From contig JAKVCC010000020.1 in assembly GCA_022448265.1 (NCBI GenBank), forward strand, positions 1 through 64,000: a stretch of DNA of 64,000 nucleotides. The letters run 5' to 3'. A program made the translations under genes and the position numbers. Of this stretch, positions 38,841-48,151 are shown one piece after another. The stretch is from Pirellulales bacterium. GTDB lineage: Bacteria; Planctomycetota; Planctomycetia; Pirellulales; Lacipirellulaceae. Every line of letters starts with the position of its first letter. Position 1 is the first letter of the stretch. Under the pieces are notes generated by a model, which did not search any database, was not told where the DNA came from, and saw only the letters and a list, made by a program, of their open reading frames with translations.

Positions 38841-38854
38841 ACTCGCAACTCGAA
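38841..38854 (+). repeat. Short repeat ACTCGCAACTCGAA, copy 1
   Basis: This 14-mer lies 6 bases before accC. The same 14-mer occurs in inverted orientation, in front of pssA on the minus strand (45530-45543). Related degenerate strings (GCAAGTTACGAG, GCAAGTTGTGAG) occur in the accB-accC and zwf upstream regions. Confidence 0.5.
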
Positions 38855-38860
38855 ACTCCT

Positions 38861-40207
38861 ATGTATCAAAGAATTCTCGTTGCCAACCGAGGCGAGATCG
38901 CTCAGCGCATCATTCGCGCCTGTCGAGAGATGGAGATTGAGACGGTAGCCATCTATAGCGAAGCCGACCGAGGGTCTCATTATCTCGAATTGGCAGACGA
39001 ATCCTACTGTGTCGGTCCTGCCAAACCGGCAGACAGCTACTTGCGGATTGCAAACGTCATAAGTGCAGCTGAAGTTGGAAACGTGCAGGCCATTCACCCA
39101 GGCTACGGGTTCCTGGCAGAAAATGCTCACTTTAACGAGGTGTGCCGCAGTTGCAAAATTGACTTCATCGGCCCCGACCCTGAGGCTATGGCCAAGCTCG
39201 GCGACAAAAACGTGGCGCGTGAGCTGGCCAAAAAAGCCAACGTCCCTGTCGTGCCCGGCAGCGATGGTTTGATCGACAGCCCTGAACAAGCTCTTAGCTT
39301 TGCTCACAAAGTTGGCTTTCCCGTGTTGATAAAAGCGGTCGCGGGAGGCGGCGGCAAAGGCATGCGGGTCGCGGCCAATGACTTGGCGCTCAAATCTGCG
39401 TTACAGCAGGCTCAGGCAGAAGCGGAGGCCGCCTTTGGCAACGGTGCCGTCTACCTCGAAAAATACATCGAACAACCGCGTCACGTGGAAGTTCAGATAC
39501 TTGCCGACCATCATGGTAACGTTGTTCATCTGTGGGAACGCGATTGTAGCGTGCAGCGGCGCCATCAAAAGCTGATCGAGGAGAGTCCCAGCACGTGCAT
39601 CAACCAGAAAACACGAGATGCAATGTGCGAAGCTGCCCGGCGCATGATCAAACAGGCTGCCTATACCAATGCAGCGACGGTTGAGTTTATCGTTGATCGG
39701 GACGGCAAGTATTACTTTATTGAAGTCAATGCTCGCATCCAAGTCGAACATCCTGTAACGGAAATGGTAACTGGTATTGATTTGATCAAGCAGCAGATCC
39801 GGATTTCCAGTGGCGAGCCACTCGGCTTCCGTCAAAAAGATATTAAACAAAGTGGCACAGCCATCGAATGCCGGATCAATGCCGAGAACCCTCGCAAAAA
39901 TTTTCAGCCCTCGCCCGGAAGAATTGATCGGATGATTCTTCCTGGTGGATTTGGCGTCCGGGTCGAATCACATGCGCACAGCGGATATGTAGTACCCCCA
40001 TACTACGACTCAATGATTGGAAAGCTGATTGTCCATCAGCCTACGCGCGCAGAAGCAATCAGGACCATGCAACGGGCGCTTGCCGAGCTACGCGTTGATG
40101 GCATACAAACTACAACGTCTCTGCACCAAGAAATCCTCAACCACAGTGCGTTTGTTGAAGGGCGAATTGACACGACCTTTGTTGAACGAACGTTCTCTGG
40201 AGTTTAG
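38861..40207 (+). CDS. accC: Biotin carboxylase subunit of acetyl-CoA carboxylase
   Basis: AccC uses ATP and bicarbonate to carboxylate biotin on AccB, the first step of fatty acid synthesis. The 448-residue protein is full length: N-terminal [13 protein letters not shown], the ATP-grasp glycine loop [20 protein letters not shown], and the active-site [13 protein letters not shown], where the glutamate and arginine sit. It is the last gene of the M24-accB-accC operon. No ribosome site is visible before the ATG. Confidence 0.98.
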   Translation: MYQRILVANRGEIAQRIIRACREMEIETVAIYSEADRGSHYLELADESYCVGPAKPADSYLRIANVISAAEVGNVQAIHPGYGFLAENAHFNEVCRSCKIDFIGPDPEAMAKLGDKNVARELAKKANVPVVPGSDGLIDSPEQALSFAHKVGFPVLIKAVAGGGGKGMRVAANDLALKSALQQAQAEAEAAFGNGAVYLEKYIEQPRHVEVQILADHHGNVVHLWERDCSVQRRHQKLIEESPSTCINQKTRDAMCEAARRMIKQAAYTNAATVEFIVDRDGKYYFIEVNARIQVEHPVTEMVTGIDLIKQQIRISSGEPLGFRQKDIKQSGTAIECRINAENPRKNFQPSPGRIDRMILPGGFGVRVESHAHSGYVVPPYYDSMIGKLIVHQPTRAEAIRTMQRALAELRVDGIQTTTSLHQEILNHSAFVEGRIDTTFVERTFSGV

Positions 40208-40407
40208 GAGCTTGCGAGACGCGTGCAAGATGGGCACCTTGCGGAGACTCGTGGCTTCGCCGCATCAAGACTTGGGTGGGCATTTCCCCCGCAGGTTGCC
40301 GGTGCCTACAATAGAATCGCCAATTCGGTATGGCTCTCCCGTTTCCGTGGGTAGTCCTATCTCCATAGCAGACTGACCCTTTATTCCCTCCCCATTTGGA
40401 ACCATCC

Positions 40408-41736
40408 ATGCCTAACAACACGCTCTCCAGGCCGCCCAAGATGAAGCACAACTTCCGCCGGGCAGCAATTCTGTTTTCTGGTGGACCCGCACCCGCTGCC
40501 AATGCCGTTATCTCGGCGGCCGCAACCTCTTTTCTGCGCAGCGACATCGAAGTTGTGGGCATCAAACATGGCTATGCCCGACTCATGGAATACAGCGCCA
40601 AAAATCCAATGGTCGAAGGTCAGGACTATGTGATGGTCGACCATAAGATGCTCGGAAGAACGCGCAATTCGCAGGGAATTATTATTGGAACCGCTCGGGC
40701 CAACCCGGGGAAAATGGTATCGCATCCCTCCCACCTGGACGACGAACAGCGATCGGCGCCGCTAAAGACTGTTTACGATGCTCTACGGTCGATAGGGGTC
40801 GACCTGCTCATTTCAATCGGCGGCGACGATACGCTAAAAACCGCCAATAAGTTTAAAATGTATCAAGAACGTCTACCGCCTGACGCACACCGCATTCCCG
40901 TTGCGCACCTGCCCAAAACAATTGACAATGATTACCGCGGAATCGACTTCACCTTCGGCTATTTTACGGCAGTCGATTTTCTAGCCAGGGAGGTGCGCAA
41001 CCTGCTTGCCGACGCGGAAGCCAATCGCAGTTACTTTCTGGTTGAGTCGATGGGCCGTAGTGCTGGTTGGCTTGCCTATGGAGTGGCTATCGCGGGCGAA
41101 GCAAGTCTGGTTGTGAGTGTCGAAGATATTGTGGGCAGCTATCTCACATCTGAAGAAGTGGTGATTCCGAAAACAGGGGAAAAAACAACTCGCCCTATCA
41201 TGGACATGGAGAAAGTTATCCCACGCATCGTTGCGACCATGACGGCCCGCGAACGGGAGGGTAAAGAGTACGGCGTGATCGTGATTGCTGAAGGCCTGGC
41301 TGAGTATCTGCCCGGCAGCTATTTGGAGGGTATTAGCCGCGACGAGCACGGACACATCAACATCTCTGCAATCAACCTGCACAGCGTTTTTGTCGAACTG
41401 ATTTCTCAAGAATACCGTCGGCAAACGGGTGGCAGCCGAACGCTGAAGGGATTGCAGTTGGGCTACGAAGCTCGCTGTGCCAAACCCCATGCATTTGACG
41501 TCATGCTCGGCAGTCAGCTAGGCGTGGGCGCCTATCGGGCCTTGGTCGAAAAGGGGCTCAATGGGGTAATGGTCTCGGTCTCGGGCCAACTCCAATTAGA
41601 ATACGTACCGTTCGAAGATTTAGTCGATCCTCAAACACTGGTCACCGTTGTGCGCTACATCGAGCGAGATAGCGATTTCCAGCGCCTGACCCGATTCCTG
41701 GAGACCTACGTCGATGACGGAGCCGAACTTCGATAA
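40408..41736 (+). CDS. Pyrophosphate-type 6-phosphofructokinase
   Basis: A 442-residue phosphofructokinase family member. The nucleotide or PPi site reads GGDD at 138-141: the aspartate in the fourth position, where ATP enzymes have glycine, together with Lys170 in PKTIDND, is the known sign of PPi dependence. The substrate motifs ESMGRSAGWLAYG and EGLAEYL are present. If PPi-dependent, the step is reversible and can serve glycolysis and gluconeogenesis. An alternative TTG start 4 codons upstream is less likely. A second, quite different PFK lies at 55188-56489. Confidence 0.88.
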   Translation: MPNNTLSRPPKMKHNFRRAAILFSGGPAPAANAVISAAATSFLRSDIEVVGIKHGYARLMEYSAKNPMVEGQDYVMVDHKMLGRTRNSQGIIIGTARANPGKMVSHPSHLDDEQRSAPLKTVYDALRSIGVDLLISIGGDDTLKTANKFKMYQERLPPDAHRIPVAHLPKTIDNDYRGIDFTFGYFTAVDFLAREVRNLLADAEANRSYFLVESMGRSAGWLAYGVAIAGEASLVVSVEDIVGSYLTSEEVVIPKTGEKTTRPIMDMEKVIPRIVATMTAREREGKEYGVIVIAEGLAEYLPGSYLEGISRDEHGHINISAINLHSVFVELISQEYRRQTGGSRTLKGLQLGYEARCAKPHAFDVMLGSQLGVGAYRALVEKGLNGVMVSVSGQLQLEYVPFEDLVDPQTLVTVVRYIERDSDFQRLTRFLETYVDDGAELR

Positions 41737-41795
41737 ATACTAGAAGGTCGAAGCTAGCTGTCCGACTCGCAATGTGACAGGACGGCCATCACATC

Positions 41796-42398
41796 TCAGT
41801 TGGAACTTCCCCCTAGCGTTCCTTTGGTGCTGGGAATACCTGTCATCCGCGAATCCGTTTCCACTGCCATTCTCAGCGCCCGCGCACCGGCCTTAAACAC
41901 ACCTTCGGCAATGTGATGGCTGTTGCGGCCGTAGTGCAGCAATACATGCAGATTGCAAAGCGCGTTGGCGGCGGTAGCCTGCCAAAAATCCTCTAACAGC
42001 TCGCTGTCAAAGTCGCCAATTTTTTCCGCCGGAGTCGGGGCATGATACGCGAGCGCGTAGCGTCCACTGAAGTCGAGCGCCACAGTGACGAGCGTCTCTT
42101 CCATGGGCAAGGTAAAGTGGCCATAGCGGCAAATGCCCATCTTGTCCCCTAAGGCTTCACGTAGGGCCAATCCCAGACAGATTCCTGTGTCTTCCACAGT
42201 GTGGTGCGCGTCCACCTGCAAGTCGCCCTTCGCACGGACCCTTAGATCCAATGCGCCATGCTTGGTGAACAGTTCCAGCATGTGGTCAAGAAAACCAACT
42301 CCCGTGGCGACATCAGCCTGCCCCGTGCCATCAAGACACAAATCCAACTCGATCTGCGTTTCCGCTGTGTTACGGCGAATCTTTGCGGAGCGCGACAT
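41796..42398 (-). CDS. hisB: Imidazoleglycerol-phosphate dehydratase HisB
   Basis: HisB dehydrates imidazoleglycerol phosphate in histidine synthesis. The 200-residue monofunctional enzyme has the two metal-binding repeats [16 protein letters not shown] and [10 protein letters not shown], and a second pair, [14 protein letters not shown], near the C-terminus. The ATG at 42398 ([14 protein letters not shown]) matches the usual start; a frame upstream is open but polar and proline-rich. The gene is convergent with the PFK gene. Confidence 0.96.
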   Translation of the reverse strand: MSRSAKIRRNTAETQIELDLCLDGTGQADVATGVGFLDHMLELFTKHGALDLRVRAKGDLQVDAHHTVEDTGICLGLALREALGDKMGICRYGHFTLPMEETLVTVALDFSGRYALAYHAPTPAEKIGDFDSELLEDFWQATAANALCNLHVLLHYGRNSHHIAEGVFKAGARALRMAVETDSRMTGIPSTKGTLGGSSN

Positions 42399-42688
42399 AA
42401 GGTAAGGTGCTAGGGGCCGAGGGAGGTGGGGCGGTGCTCGCGATGAATTGTAGGGAGCCACAACGGCAACCGATTTCCCAAGCTTACCATGGACACGTGA
42501 GGCCCACGACCGGTTCGGTTGCCGCGCAGCTACATTCCATGGGAGTTTTTTGCTACCCAGCCTGCCCGTTTGTTATAATCCGGCGTACCGGCGATTTATC
42601 GGGTCTGGCCCAACCGCTGCCCCACCACCCAAATCAATCTCCCATCTCACGTCGCACCTTGAACATTTAAGCCCCTCAGGTTCTACCG

Positions 42689-42961
42689 ATGGCCCCTATG
42701 AAATCCCCTGCGAGGCGGCCCGCAGCCGACGCCGGCCAGGACACCTATTCCCTCCCTCAGTTGGCCCGCCGCTGGGAAGTATCTCAGCGCGCGGTGCGGC
42801 AGCTCCTGCAACAGGGCTTTCTCCCCTTCGTCCAAATCGAAGGCCGGCTCCGCGTACCGGTGACCGCCGCAGAAAAATTTAAATCTGCCCTACGCGAACG
42901 GCGACCGGGAGATCTATCTAAGGGTCCACTCGGGAACCCGCGCACGAAACAACTCCGTTAG
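42689..42961 (+). CDS. Small helix-turn-helix (excisionase-like) protein
   Basis: A 90-residue basic protein with a winged-helix/excisionase-like region: SLPQLARRWEVSQRAVRQLLQQG (about residues 21-43) followed by a strand-turn LPFVQIEGRLRVP. It probably binds DNA, but no targets are implied by the context. Its end overlaps the 3' end of the convergent ksgA gene by 48 bases. The coding signal is moderate; there is no strong ribosome site. Confidence 0.6.
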   Translation: MAPMKSPARRPAADAGQDTYSLPQLARRWEVSQRAVRQLLQQGFLPFVQIEGRLRVPVTAAEKFKSALRERRPGDLSKGPLGNPRTKQLR

Positions 42962-43822
42962 GCGCAGTAGTGTGGACACATCAAGTTGTTCGGTACGCGT
43001 GTCGGGTTGAAAATCCATTTTTGCCAGCTCCTGGTCCACCTCTTGCTTCGACAAAAATCCTTTCATAGCGGCCACGACATTCGCTCGCAAGTACTTGCGC
43101 CGATGAATAAAAAGAGTTTTGACAAACTTATGAAAATAGCACAAGTCTGGCACCCGAGCGCGGCGCTCTGTAGCAACCACAATTCGCACTATCGCGGATT
43201 CGACCTTGGGGGCCGGCCAAAACACGGTGGGCGCCATGACGCGCACAACTTCTGTGTCGGCCTGACATTGCAACCACGCGCTCAGCGCACCATAGTCTTT
43301 CGACCAGGGGGCGGCCACAATACGATCTGCCAGTTCCTTCTGAATTGTTGCGACCATCGTATGGGGCAGGTGCTCAGAACTCAGAAGATTTGAGAGTACC
43401 GGAGTTGCAATATTGTAAGGCAAGTTGGCAACAAGCTTCAGACGCCTGCCGGGCTCCTTTGCCAATTCCGTACCGATTGCATCCATAACCCGCGGATCAA
43501 AGTTGTTTTTGTTTTTCAGCGCGTCTTGCTTCAGCATTGTCACATTCTCAAAATCCAGCAACAGCTCACTGGCAAGCTCAAAGAGGTGACCATCAATCTC
43601 GACCGTCACGACCGCCCCCGCTCGCTGCGCCATCAAAGCCGTGAGCGCGCCCGTGCCGGTGCCTACTTCCAGCACGACATCCTGCGACGATAAATGGGCT
43701 GAATCAACGATCAATTGCTGCAGGTTTAGATCGATCAGGAAGTTCTGCCCATGCCGAGTTGCGGGCTGGATGCCCACCTCTCGAAACCGCTGCATCAGAA
43801 AAGTCTTTGTTTGGCGAGACAT
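42914..43822 (-). CDS. rsmA: 16S rRNA (adenine1518/1519-N6)-dimethyltransferase KsgA
   Basis: KsgA dimethylates two adjacent adenosines near the 3' end of 16S rRNA during late small-subunit assembly. The 302-residue protein has the motif I segment VLEVGTGTGALT, the adenine-binding ANLPYNIATPV (motif IV NLPY), and a C-terminal helical domain. The sequence RHGQNFLID at the start is typical. Its length is slightly longer than the E. coli enzyme. It stands alone on the minus strand. Confidence 0.95.
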   Translation of the reverse strand: MSRQTKTFLMQRFREVGIQPATRHGQNFLIDLNLQQLIVDSAHLSSQDVVLEVGTGTGALTALMAQRAGAVVTVEIDGHLFELASELLLDFENVTMLKQDALKNKNNFDPRVMDAIGTELAKEPGRRLKLVANLPYNIATPVLSNLLSSEHLPHTMVATIQKELADRIVAAPWSKDYGALSAWLQCQADTEVVRVMAPTVFWPAPKVESAIVRIVVATERRARVPDLCYFHKFVKTLFIHRRKYLRANVVAAMKGFLSKQEVDQELAKMDFQPDTRTEQLDVSTLLRLTELFRARVPEWTLR

Positions 43823-44015
43823 GGAGAGGCGAACCTTTAGGCGGCGCGAGTTTGTGAAAAGGAAAGGCTGCGTGGATTATGTTCGGATTTAGCTACTGGA
43901 GTACTGCTATAAGAGGCGCCGTTTGTGAGGCTCAGTCTTCCGGGAAAGCAGGATCAGTCTGGCGCCCAGCCGCATCACAACAGGTCGCGATTCGGCGCCG
44001 GAAAAACATTCGCCT

Positions 44016-44043
44016 CTCACTGTTTGCTCCTCACTGCTTGCTC
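44016..44043. repeat. Tandem 14-mer inside the ribE 3' end
   Basis: CTCACTGTTTGCTC (44016-44029) and CTCACTGCTTGCTC (44030-44043) are adjacent copies differing at one base. They encode the last residues of RibE (minus strand), EEQAVRSKQ and the stop, so the tail looks like a repeat-derived addition. Confidence 0.6.
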
Positions 44044-44637
44044 CTCGCCCCTGCACTCCATCTGTCTCTGGACATATTTTGCCAAAATATCGGTCTCCAG
44101 GTTTAGGCGATCGCCGATTTGGCGTTTTCCCAGAGTCGTCTCTTGGAGTGTGTGCGGGATGAGCGCTACGCTAAATCGCTCGTCTTCAACGTCTACCAGA
44201 GTCAGGCTCACTCCATCGACGGCAATCGATCCTTTGCTGGCCATCTGGCGCGTAAGACCCGGCGGCACTCGCACCCAAAATGTTGACCACTGGGCATCGT
44301 CCGTGCGCTGGTCAATCGTACCCACACCATCGATATGCCCACTTACTAGATGGCCACCCAGCGCATCGCCGGCCTGCAACGACATTTCAATGTTGACACA
44401 ATCACCTGTACCCAAGTCTCCCAGCGTCGTGCGACGCAACGTCTCAGCACCAGCTTCAAAAAAGAGGCTACCTTGCTCCACCTGCACGACGGTGAGGCAA
44501 CAGCCGTTAATAGCTATACTGTCCCCGACAGCCACGCTGTGCGCCGGGCCAACGTCCGTTAGCTCTAGGCGTATCGCTGCCCCATCTGGCACGATCCCTT
44601 TCACGTCGGCAATGCATCCGACCAGTCCAGTAAACAT
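44017..44637 (-). CDS. ribE: Riboflavin synthase (alpha subunit)
   Basis: This enzyme makes riboflavin from two molecules of 6,7-dimethyl-8-ribityllumazine. The 206-residue protein has the two similar barrels of the family: MFTGLVGCIADV at the start, INGCCLTVV, GGHLVSGHIDGVG in the first half and VDGVSLTLVDV, LETDILAKYVQRQ in the second. Its start lies 2 bases after the pssA stop, so it is translationally linked to phospholipid synthesis genes. The last 10 residues arise from a short tandem repeat. Other riboflavin genes are not in the window. Confidence 0.95.
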   Translation of the reverse strand: MFTGLVGCIADVKGIVPDGAAIRLELTDVGPAHSVAVGDSIAINGCCLTVVQVEQGSLFFEAGAETLRRTTLGDLGTGDCVNIEMSLQAGDALGGHLVSGHIDGVGTIDQRTDDAQWSTFWVRVPPGLTRQMASKGSIAVDGVSLTLVDVEDERFSVALIPHTLQETTLGKRQIGDRLNLETDILAKYVQRQMECRGEEQAVRSKQ

Positions 44638-44639
44638 AG

Positions 44640-45512
44640 TCAAGCCGCCTCGCCGGATTTGGCTTCGCGGCCTCGCTTGCTGCGGAGAACGACGACCCAG
44701 ACATGCTGAATCGCGGGAACCGCAGCATACAACCCGCAAAGAATGGGAATGGCATACCACCAGACGGCCTTGAGAACCATCAGCGCAAACACGAGGGTCA
44801 CCACCTGGGAAAAGCTCCTTTTTCTACGCAAGAATTGCGATACCAGATGCGGGTAGGGTACGCGGGAAACCATGAGCAGAGCCACCACTGCCGCAAACGG
44901 GGGCAATAACAATTGGAGCCAGTCATCGTATCTCTTGAACGTTTCAATTTCGAAATTACCCTCGTTCCGCAGCCAATATCGAAGCATGGCAAAGCTGGCA
45001 ATGACGGCCGCAGCAGCCGGCGATGGCAACCCGGCAAACGTACCATGGTCATCTGCTTCATCGGCCTCGACGTTGAAGCGAGCCAGTCTTAACGCCGCAC
45101 AACTAGCAAAAAGGGCCGCAATGCTCCACACCGCTTCACGGTGTACGCTGGTAAACTGCGGACACATCTTAACGAGCAAAATTGCCGGCGCCACACCAAA
45201 AGAGACCACATCACAAAGGCTATCGAGCTGACCGCCAAAATCGCTTGTCGTGCGCGTGATTCGTGCCACGTGGCCATCAAACATATCGCAAATCATTGCG
45301 ACAAAGATCAACAATCCGCAGAACATCAGATTGTGAGTTGGATCACCACTGTCAAATAATTGTCGGGCATTCTGAATCGTCGGCGACGCTACGGCCTCAA
45401 CCGTACCCGGTTTGGCAATCCGCGCAGCCACGACAATTGCAAAGAACCCGCATACGAGATTCCCCAACGTAAATAGCGTCGGCAAGACGGCGATGGCACG
45501 AACGTGTTTCAT
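44640..45512 (-). CDS. pssA: CDP-diacylglycerol-serine O-phosphatidyltransferase
   Basis: PssA makes phosphatidylserine from CDP-diacylglycerol and serine in the inner membrane. The 290-residue protein is polytopic and carries the CDP-alcohol phosphotransferase motif DGHVARITRTTSDFGGQLDS, with two catalytic aspartates after the DG. The N-terminus LPTLFTLGNLVCGF is typical of PssA type II. It lies in a psd-pssA-ribE run on the minus strand, which fits phosphatidylethanolamine synthesis via PS. Confidence 0.95.
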   Translation of the reverse strand: MKHVRAIAVLPTLFTLGNLVCGFFAIVVAARIAKPGTVEAVASPTIQNARQLFDSGDPTHNLMFCGLLIFVAMICDMFDGHVARITRTTSDFGGQLDSLCDVVSFGVAPAILLVKMCPQFTSVHREAVWSIAALFASCAALRLARFNVEADEADDHGTFAGLPSPAAAAVIASFAMLRYWLRNEGNFEIETFKRYDDWLQLLLPPFAAVVALLMVSRVPYPHLVSQFLRRKRSFSQVVTLVFALMVLKAVWWYAIPILCGLYAAVPAIQHVWVVVLRSKRGREAKSGEAA

Positions 45513-45529
45513 CAGGGGGGGATACGGGG

Positions 45530-45543
45530 TTCGAGTTGCGAGT
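45530..45543 (-). repeat. Short repeat ACTCGCAACTCGAA, copy 2
   Basis: On the minus strand this reads ACTCGCAACTCGAA and ends 17 bases before the pssA start. It is identical to the copy before accC at 38841-38854. Confidence 0.5.
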
Positions 45544-45582
45544 CTTGAGGCCTGAAGGCAAATCAGCCAGCTGCCAACCGAG

Positions 45583-46512
45583 TCATGATTCGACGTAGCG
45601 GGCCAGGATGGAGCTGCCTGCCTTTATTTTTTGGCCGACGAAGGCCTGGACCGCGACCGCATGCTTGGGCAGGATCAGCTCAGTTCTTGATCCCAGCTTG
45701 ATCATACCAAATTTCTCTCCTCGCTGAACCGTTTGGCCCAGTTTCAAGACACAGACAATCCGCCGGGCAATCAGTCCTGATATCGCACGCACGGCCAATT
45801 TGTGGCGTGGATCTTTGATCTCTTCCAGCCCAATCCACATGAACTCATTGCGTAGCGCGCTCTCCGGATTCATTGCGTTTAAGAATTCGCCCGGCTTGTA
45901 GTGCATATCGACAACTCGGGCCTGGCGAGGAGCACGGTTAACATGAACGTTGAAGATCGAAAGGAAAATGCCGATTCGAATCGCGGGACCGTCAAAAAAG
46001 TCGTAATGATCTACTTCGGTCACTTCGGCAATGGTTCCATCGGCAGGTGCGACGATCGCATTTACGTCCTGGGGCACAACTCGGGCCGGGTCACGAAAAA
46101 AATAGGCGACCAGGCCAAGTAGTACGGCCGGCACCAAGGACAACCATCGCCATAGCCCACCCGAAACGCACAGCCCAATCGTCATCAATAGGAGCGGCCA
46201 GCCGAAGAGTTGCAATTCGGCCAAACCCCAACGGGCAAACGGCAGCCTCTCCCGCCAGCGAAAGGGATCATCCTGCAGCTCCCAAAAGGCCGTACAGAGA
46301 TTACAACAATACTTGAGATCTCGAGGATCGAGAATCTCGTGGGGCGCGCCGTCCGCGCTACCACGACGCAACTCGGCCATCCGCCGCACATAGCCAGAAC
46401 GAAACCTCTTGAGATACCACCGCCGCATCCTGCCCCAGGCAAGTTCAATCTGGTAACACCTCCCGCCACCAGGTTGGACACTGCGAATGTTGTCAGGGAT
46501 TGGAACGGGCAT
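45583..46512 (-). CDS. psd: Phosphatidylserine decarboxylase
   Basis: Psd converts phosphatidylserine to phosphatidylethanolamine; it cleaves itself to make a pyruvoyl cofactor. In the 309-residue proenzyme the cleavage site is GMIKLGSRTEL (Gly-Ser). The central FLSIFNVHVNRAP carries the family's histidine motif. A transmembrane segment with WPLLLMTIGLCVSGG is near residue 110, and about 90 residues precede it; that N-terminal part is longer than in the short Psd type and contains a CxxC-like CCNLC. ATG at 46512 is preferred over an upstream TTG. Confidence 0.93.
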   Translation of the reverse strand: MPVPIPDNIRSVQPGGGRCYQIELAWGRMRRWYLKRFRSGYVRRMAELRRGSADGAPHEILDPRDLKYCCNLCTAFWELQDDPFRWRERLPFARWGLAELQLFGWPLLLMTIGLCVSGGLWRWLSLVPAVLLGLVAYFFRDPARVVPQDVNAIVAPADGTIAEVTEVDHYDFFDGPAIRIGIFLSIFNVHVNRAPRQARVVDMHYKPGEFLNAMNPESALRNEFMWIGLEEIKDPRHKLAVRAISGLIARRIVCVLKLGQTVQRGEKFGMIKLGSRTELILPKHAVAVQAFVGQKIKAGSSILARYVES

Positions 46513-46632
46513 CGAAATAGTCGGCAAACTAGAACCAGTTCTTAGACTTAGCCTGGGGTCACAATACTCGGGAATCTTGCCGCCAAATGTTGGTGTGGAA
46601 GTAAGTTCCAGGACAAATGCAAAGCCGCTCGC

Positions 46633-47718
46633 CTACACAGCGTCTCCGGACGTCGCCGTAGTCTCCTCAAGCGCCTCATACGCAGACCGCAACAAGTCTT
46701 CAGTCTCTTCCAAACTAATACACCCATCGGTGATCGACACACCGTACTCCAGCGCTGAGGAACCCTCGCCCAGACCTTGTTTGCCGGCCCTAAGATTACT
46801 TTCAAGCATCAGACCGACGATCGTCTCATTGCCAGCAGCCCGCTGCGCAACGACGTCATTCCACGCAATGGATTGCTTGGCGTAATCTTTGTTCGAATTC
46901 GCGTGGCTGCAATCGACGACAAACCTTGGCGGCAGCTTGGCGGCGGCGAGCATTCGACTCGCTTTGGCAAGACTGTCGGCATCGTAATTTGTCCCCAGTC
47001 GCCCGCCTCGCAAAATCAGATGCCCCATGTCATTGCCACGGGTGTTGACCATGCATGTCTTACCTGCGTGGTCGATCCCTAAAAATGTGTGGGGCGCTCG
47101 GGCGGCTTCCATCGCATTGATCGCCACCTCCAGACTTCCTTCGGTACTATTCTTAAAACCGACGGGCATGGACAGGCCGCTTGCCATCTGGCGATGCGTC
47201 GGCGATTCGGTCGTACGCGCGCCTATCGATGCAAGTGTTACCAAATCGGCAATGTACTGAGGGGTGATCGGCTCAAGCATCTCCGTAGCCGCCGGAAGCC
47301 CTACCTCGGTGATGTCGAGCAAAATCTCGCGCGCTAGTTTCAGTCCCCCCGACATGTCAAACGTGCCATTGAGGTGCGGGTCGTTGATGAGCCCCTTCCA
47401 GCCGACGGTCGTACGAGGTTTTTCAAAGTAAACCCGCATGATCACGACCATCCGGTCGCGTACCTCTTCTGCCAATGGGCTAAGCTTTTCGGCATATTCC
47501 ACTGCGCTGTCGCGATTGTGGATCGAACAGGGTCCGACGATCGCAATCACTCGGCGATCTTCGCCACGTAGGATCGCCCTGACCGCCTCGCGCGCCTGAT
47601 AGACCGCTTTGGCACCGTCACGACTCAGGCAAACTTCTTGCTTGAGTTCGACGGGAGGCGTCAAAGAGATCGTATTCAGAATGTTGATATCCTGAAGAGG
47701 ATGTCGCTCGCTGGCCAT
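46633..47718 (-). CDS. 3-deoxy-7-phosphoheptulonate (DAHP) synthase, class I
   Basis: This enzyme condenses phosphoenolpyruvate and erythrose 4-phosphate, opening the shikimate pathway. The 361-residue protein is of the AroF/G/H type: VGPCSIHNRDSAVEYA, MRVYFEKPRTTVGWKGL, FKNSTEGSLEVAINA and VVDCSHANSNKDY are all family signatures. Which feedback isoenzyme type it represents (Tyr, Phe or Trp) cannot be read from the sequence. It stands alone; no other aro genes are adjacent. Confidence 0.95.
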   Translation of the reverse strand: MASERHPLQDINILNTISLTPPVELKQEVCLSRDGAKAVYQAREAVRAILRGEDRRVIAIVGPCSIHNRDSAVEYAEKLSPLAEEVRDRMVVIMRVYFEKPRTTVGWKGLINDPHLNGTFDMSGGLKLAREILLDITEVGLPAATEMLEPITPQYIADLVTLASIGARTTESPTHRQMASGLSMPVGFKNSTEGSLEVAINAMEAARAPHTFLGIDHAGKTCMVNTRGNDMGHLILRGGRLGTNYDADSLAKASRMLAAAKLPPRFVVDCSHANSNKDYAKQSIAWNDVVAQRAAGNETIVGLMLESNLRAGKQGLGEGSSALEYGVSITDGCISLEETEDLLRSAYEALEETTATSGDAV

Positions 47719-48151
47719 TGAGTTCTCTTACCTAAAAAATCGATAATGCCGATTCGTGGAGCGCTTGCGAGATCCACCAGATCGGTCAGGAGAAACAGAC
47801 AGCTTATCCCAGACACGTCCGGCTGTCGAACTCGATTTGCCATTTGAAACCTAGTCGCTATGCTTCTGCCATTGCGTTTCGGAAAAGTCTCCTGCGGAGA
47901 CGCCCTAGGCACCAAGCCAAAAATCTCAAAAACACCTCCCCTCCATGGGCAGCTCGCGTTTGGCGTTTCTCACACGGTCCTTTGGCCCCATGCTAGGCCA
48001 CGTCTGTGGGGCAGGCTCTTAAGACGTATCGCAATCATTCCTATCGACAACAAAGATAAATCATTCTATGCTGACGCCGCTGACTGCCATTCCCTCCGCC
48101 TCCCTGTTTCTGACGCCCCGCGCCGGCCTATTGGGCTTGCGGCGCCGCTGA
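47719..48151. other. Divergent intergenic region, no gene recognised
   Basis: The region separates the DAHP synthase gene from the NT-HD gene. A plus-strand frame from 47860 runs into the NT-HD gene but out of frame and is not supported. No clear promoter or hairpin was found. Confidence 0.5.
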
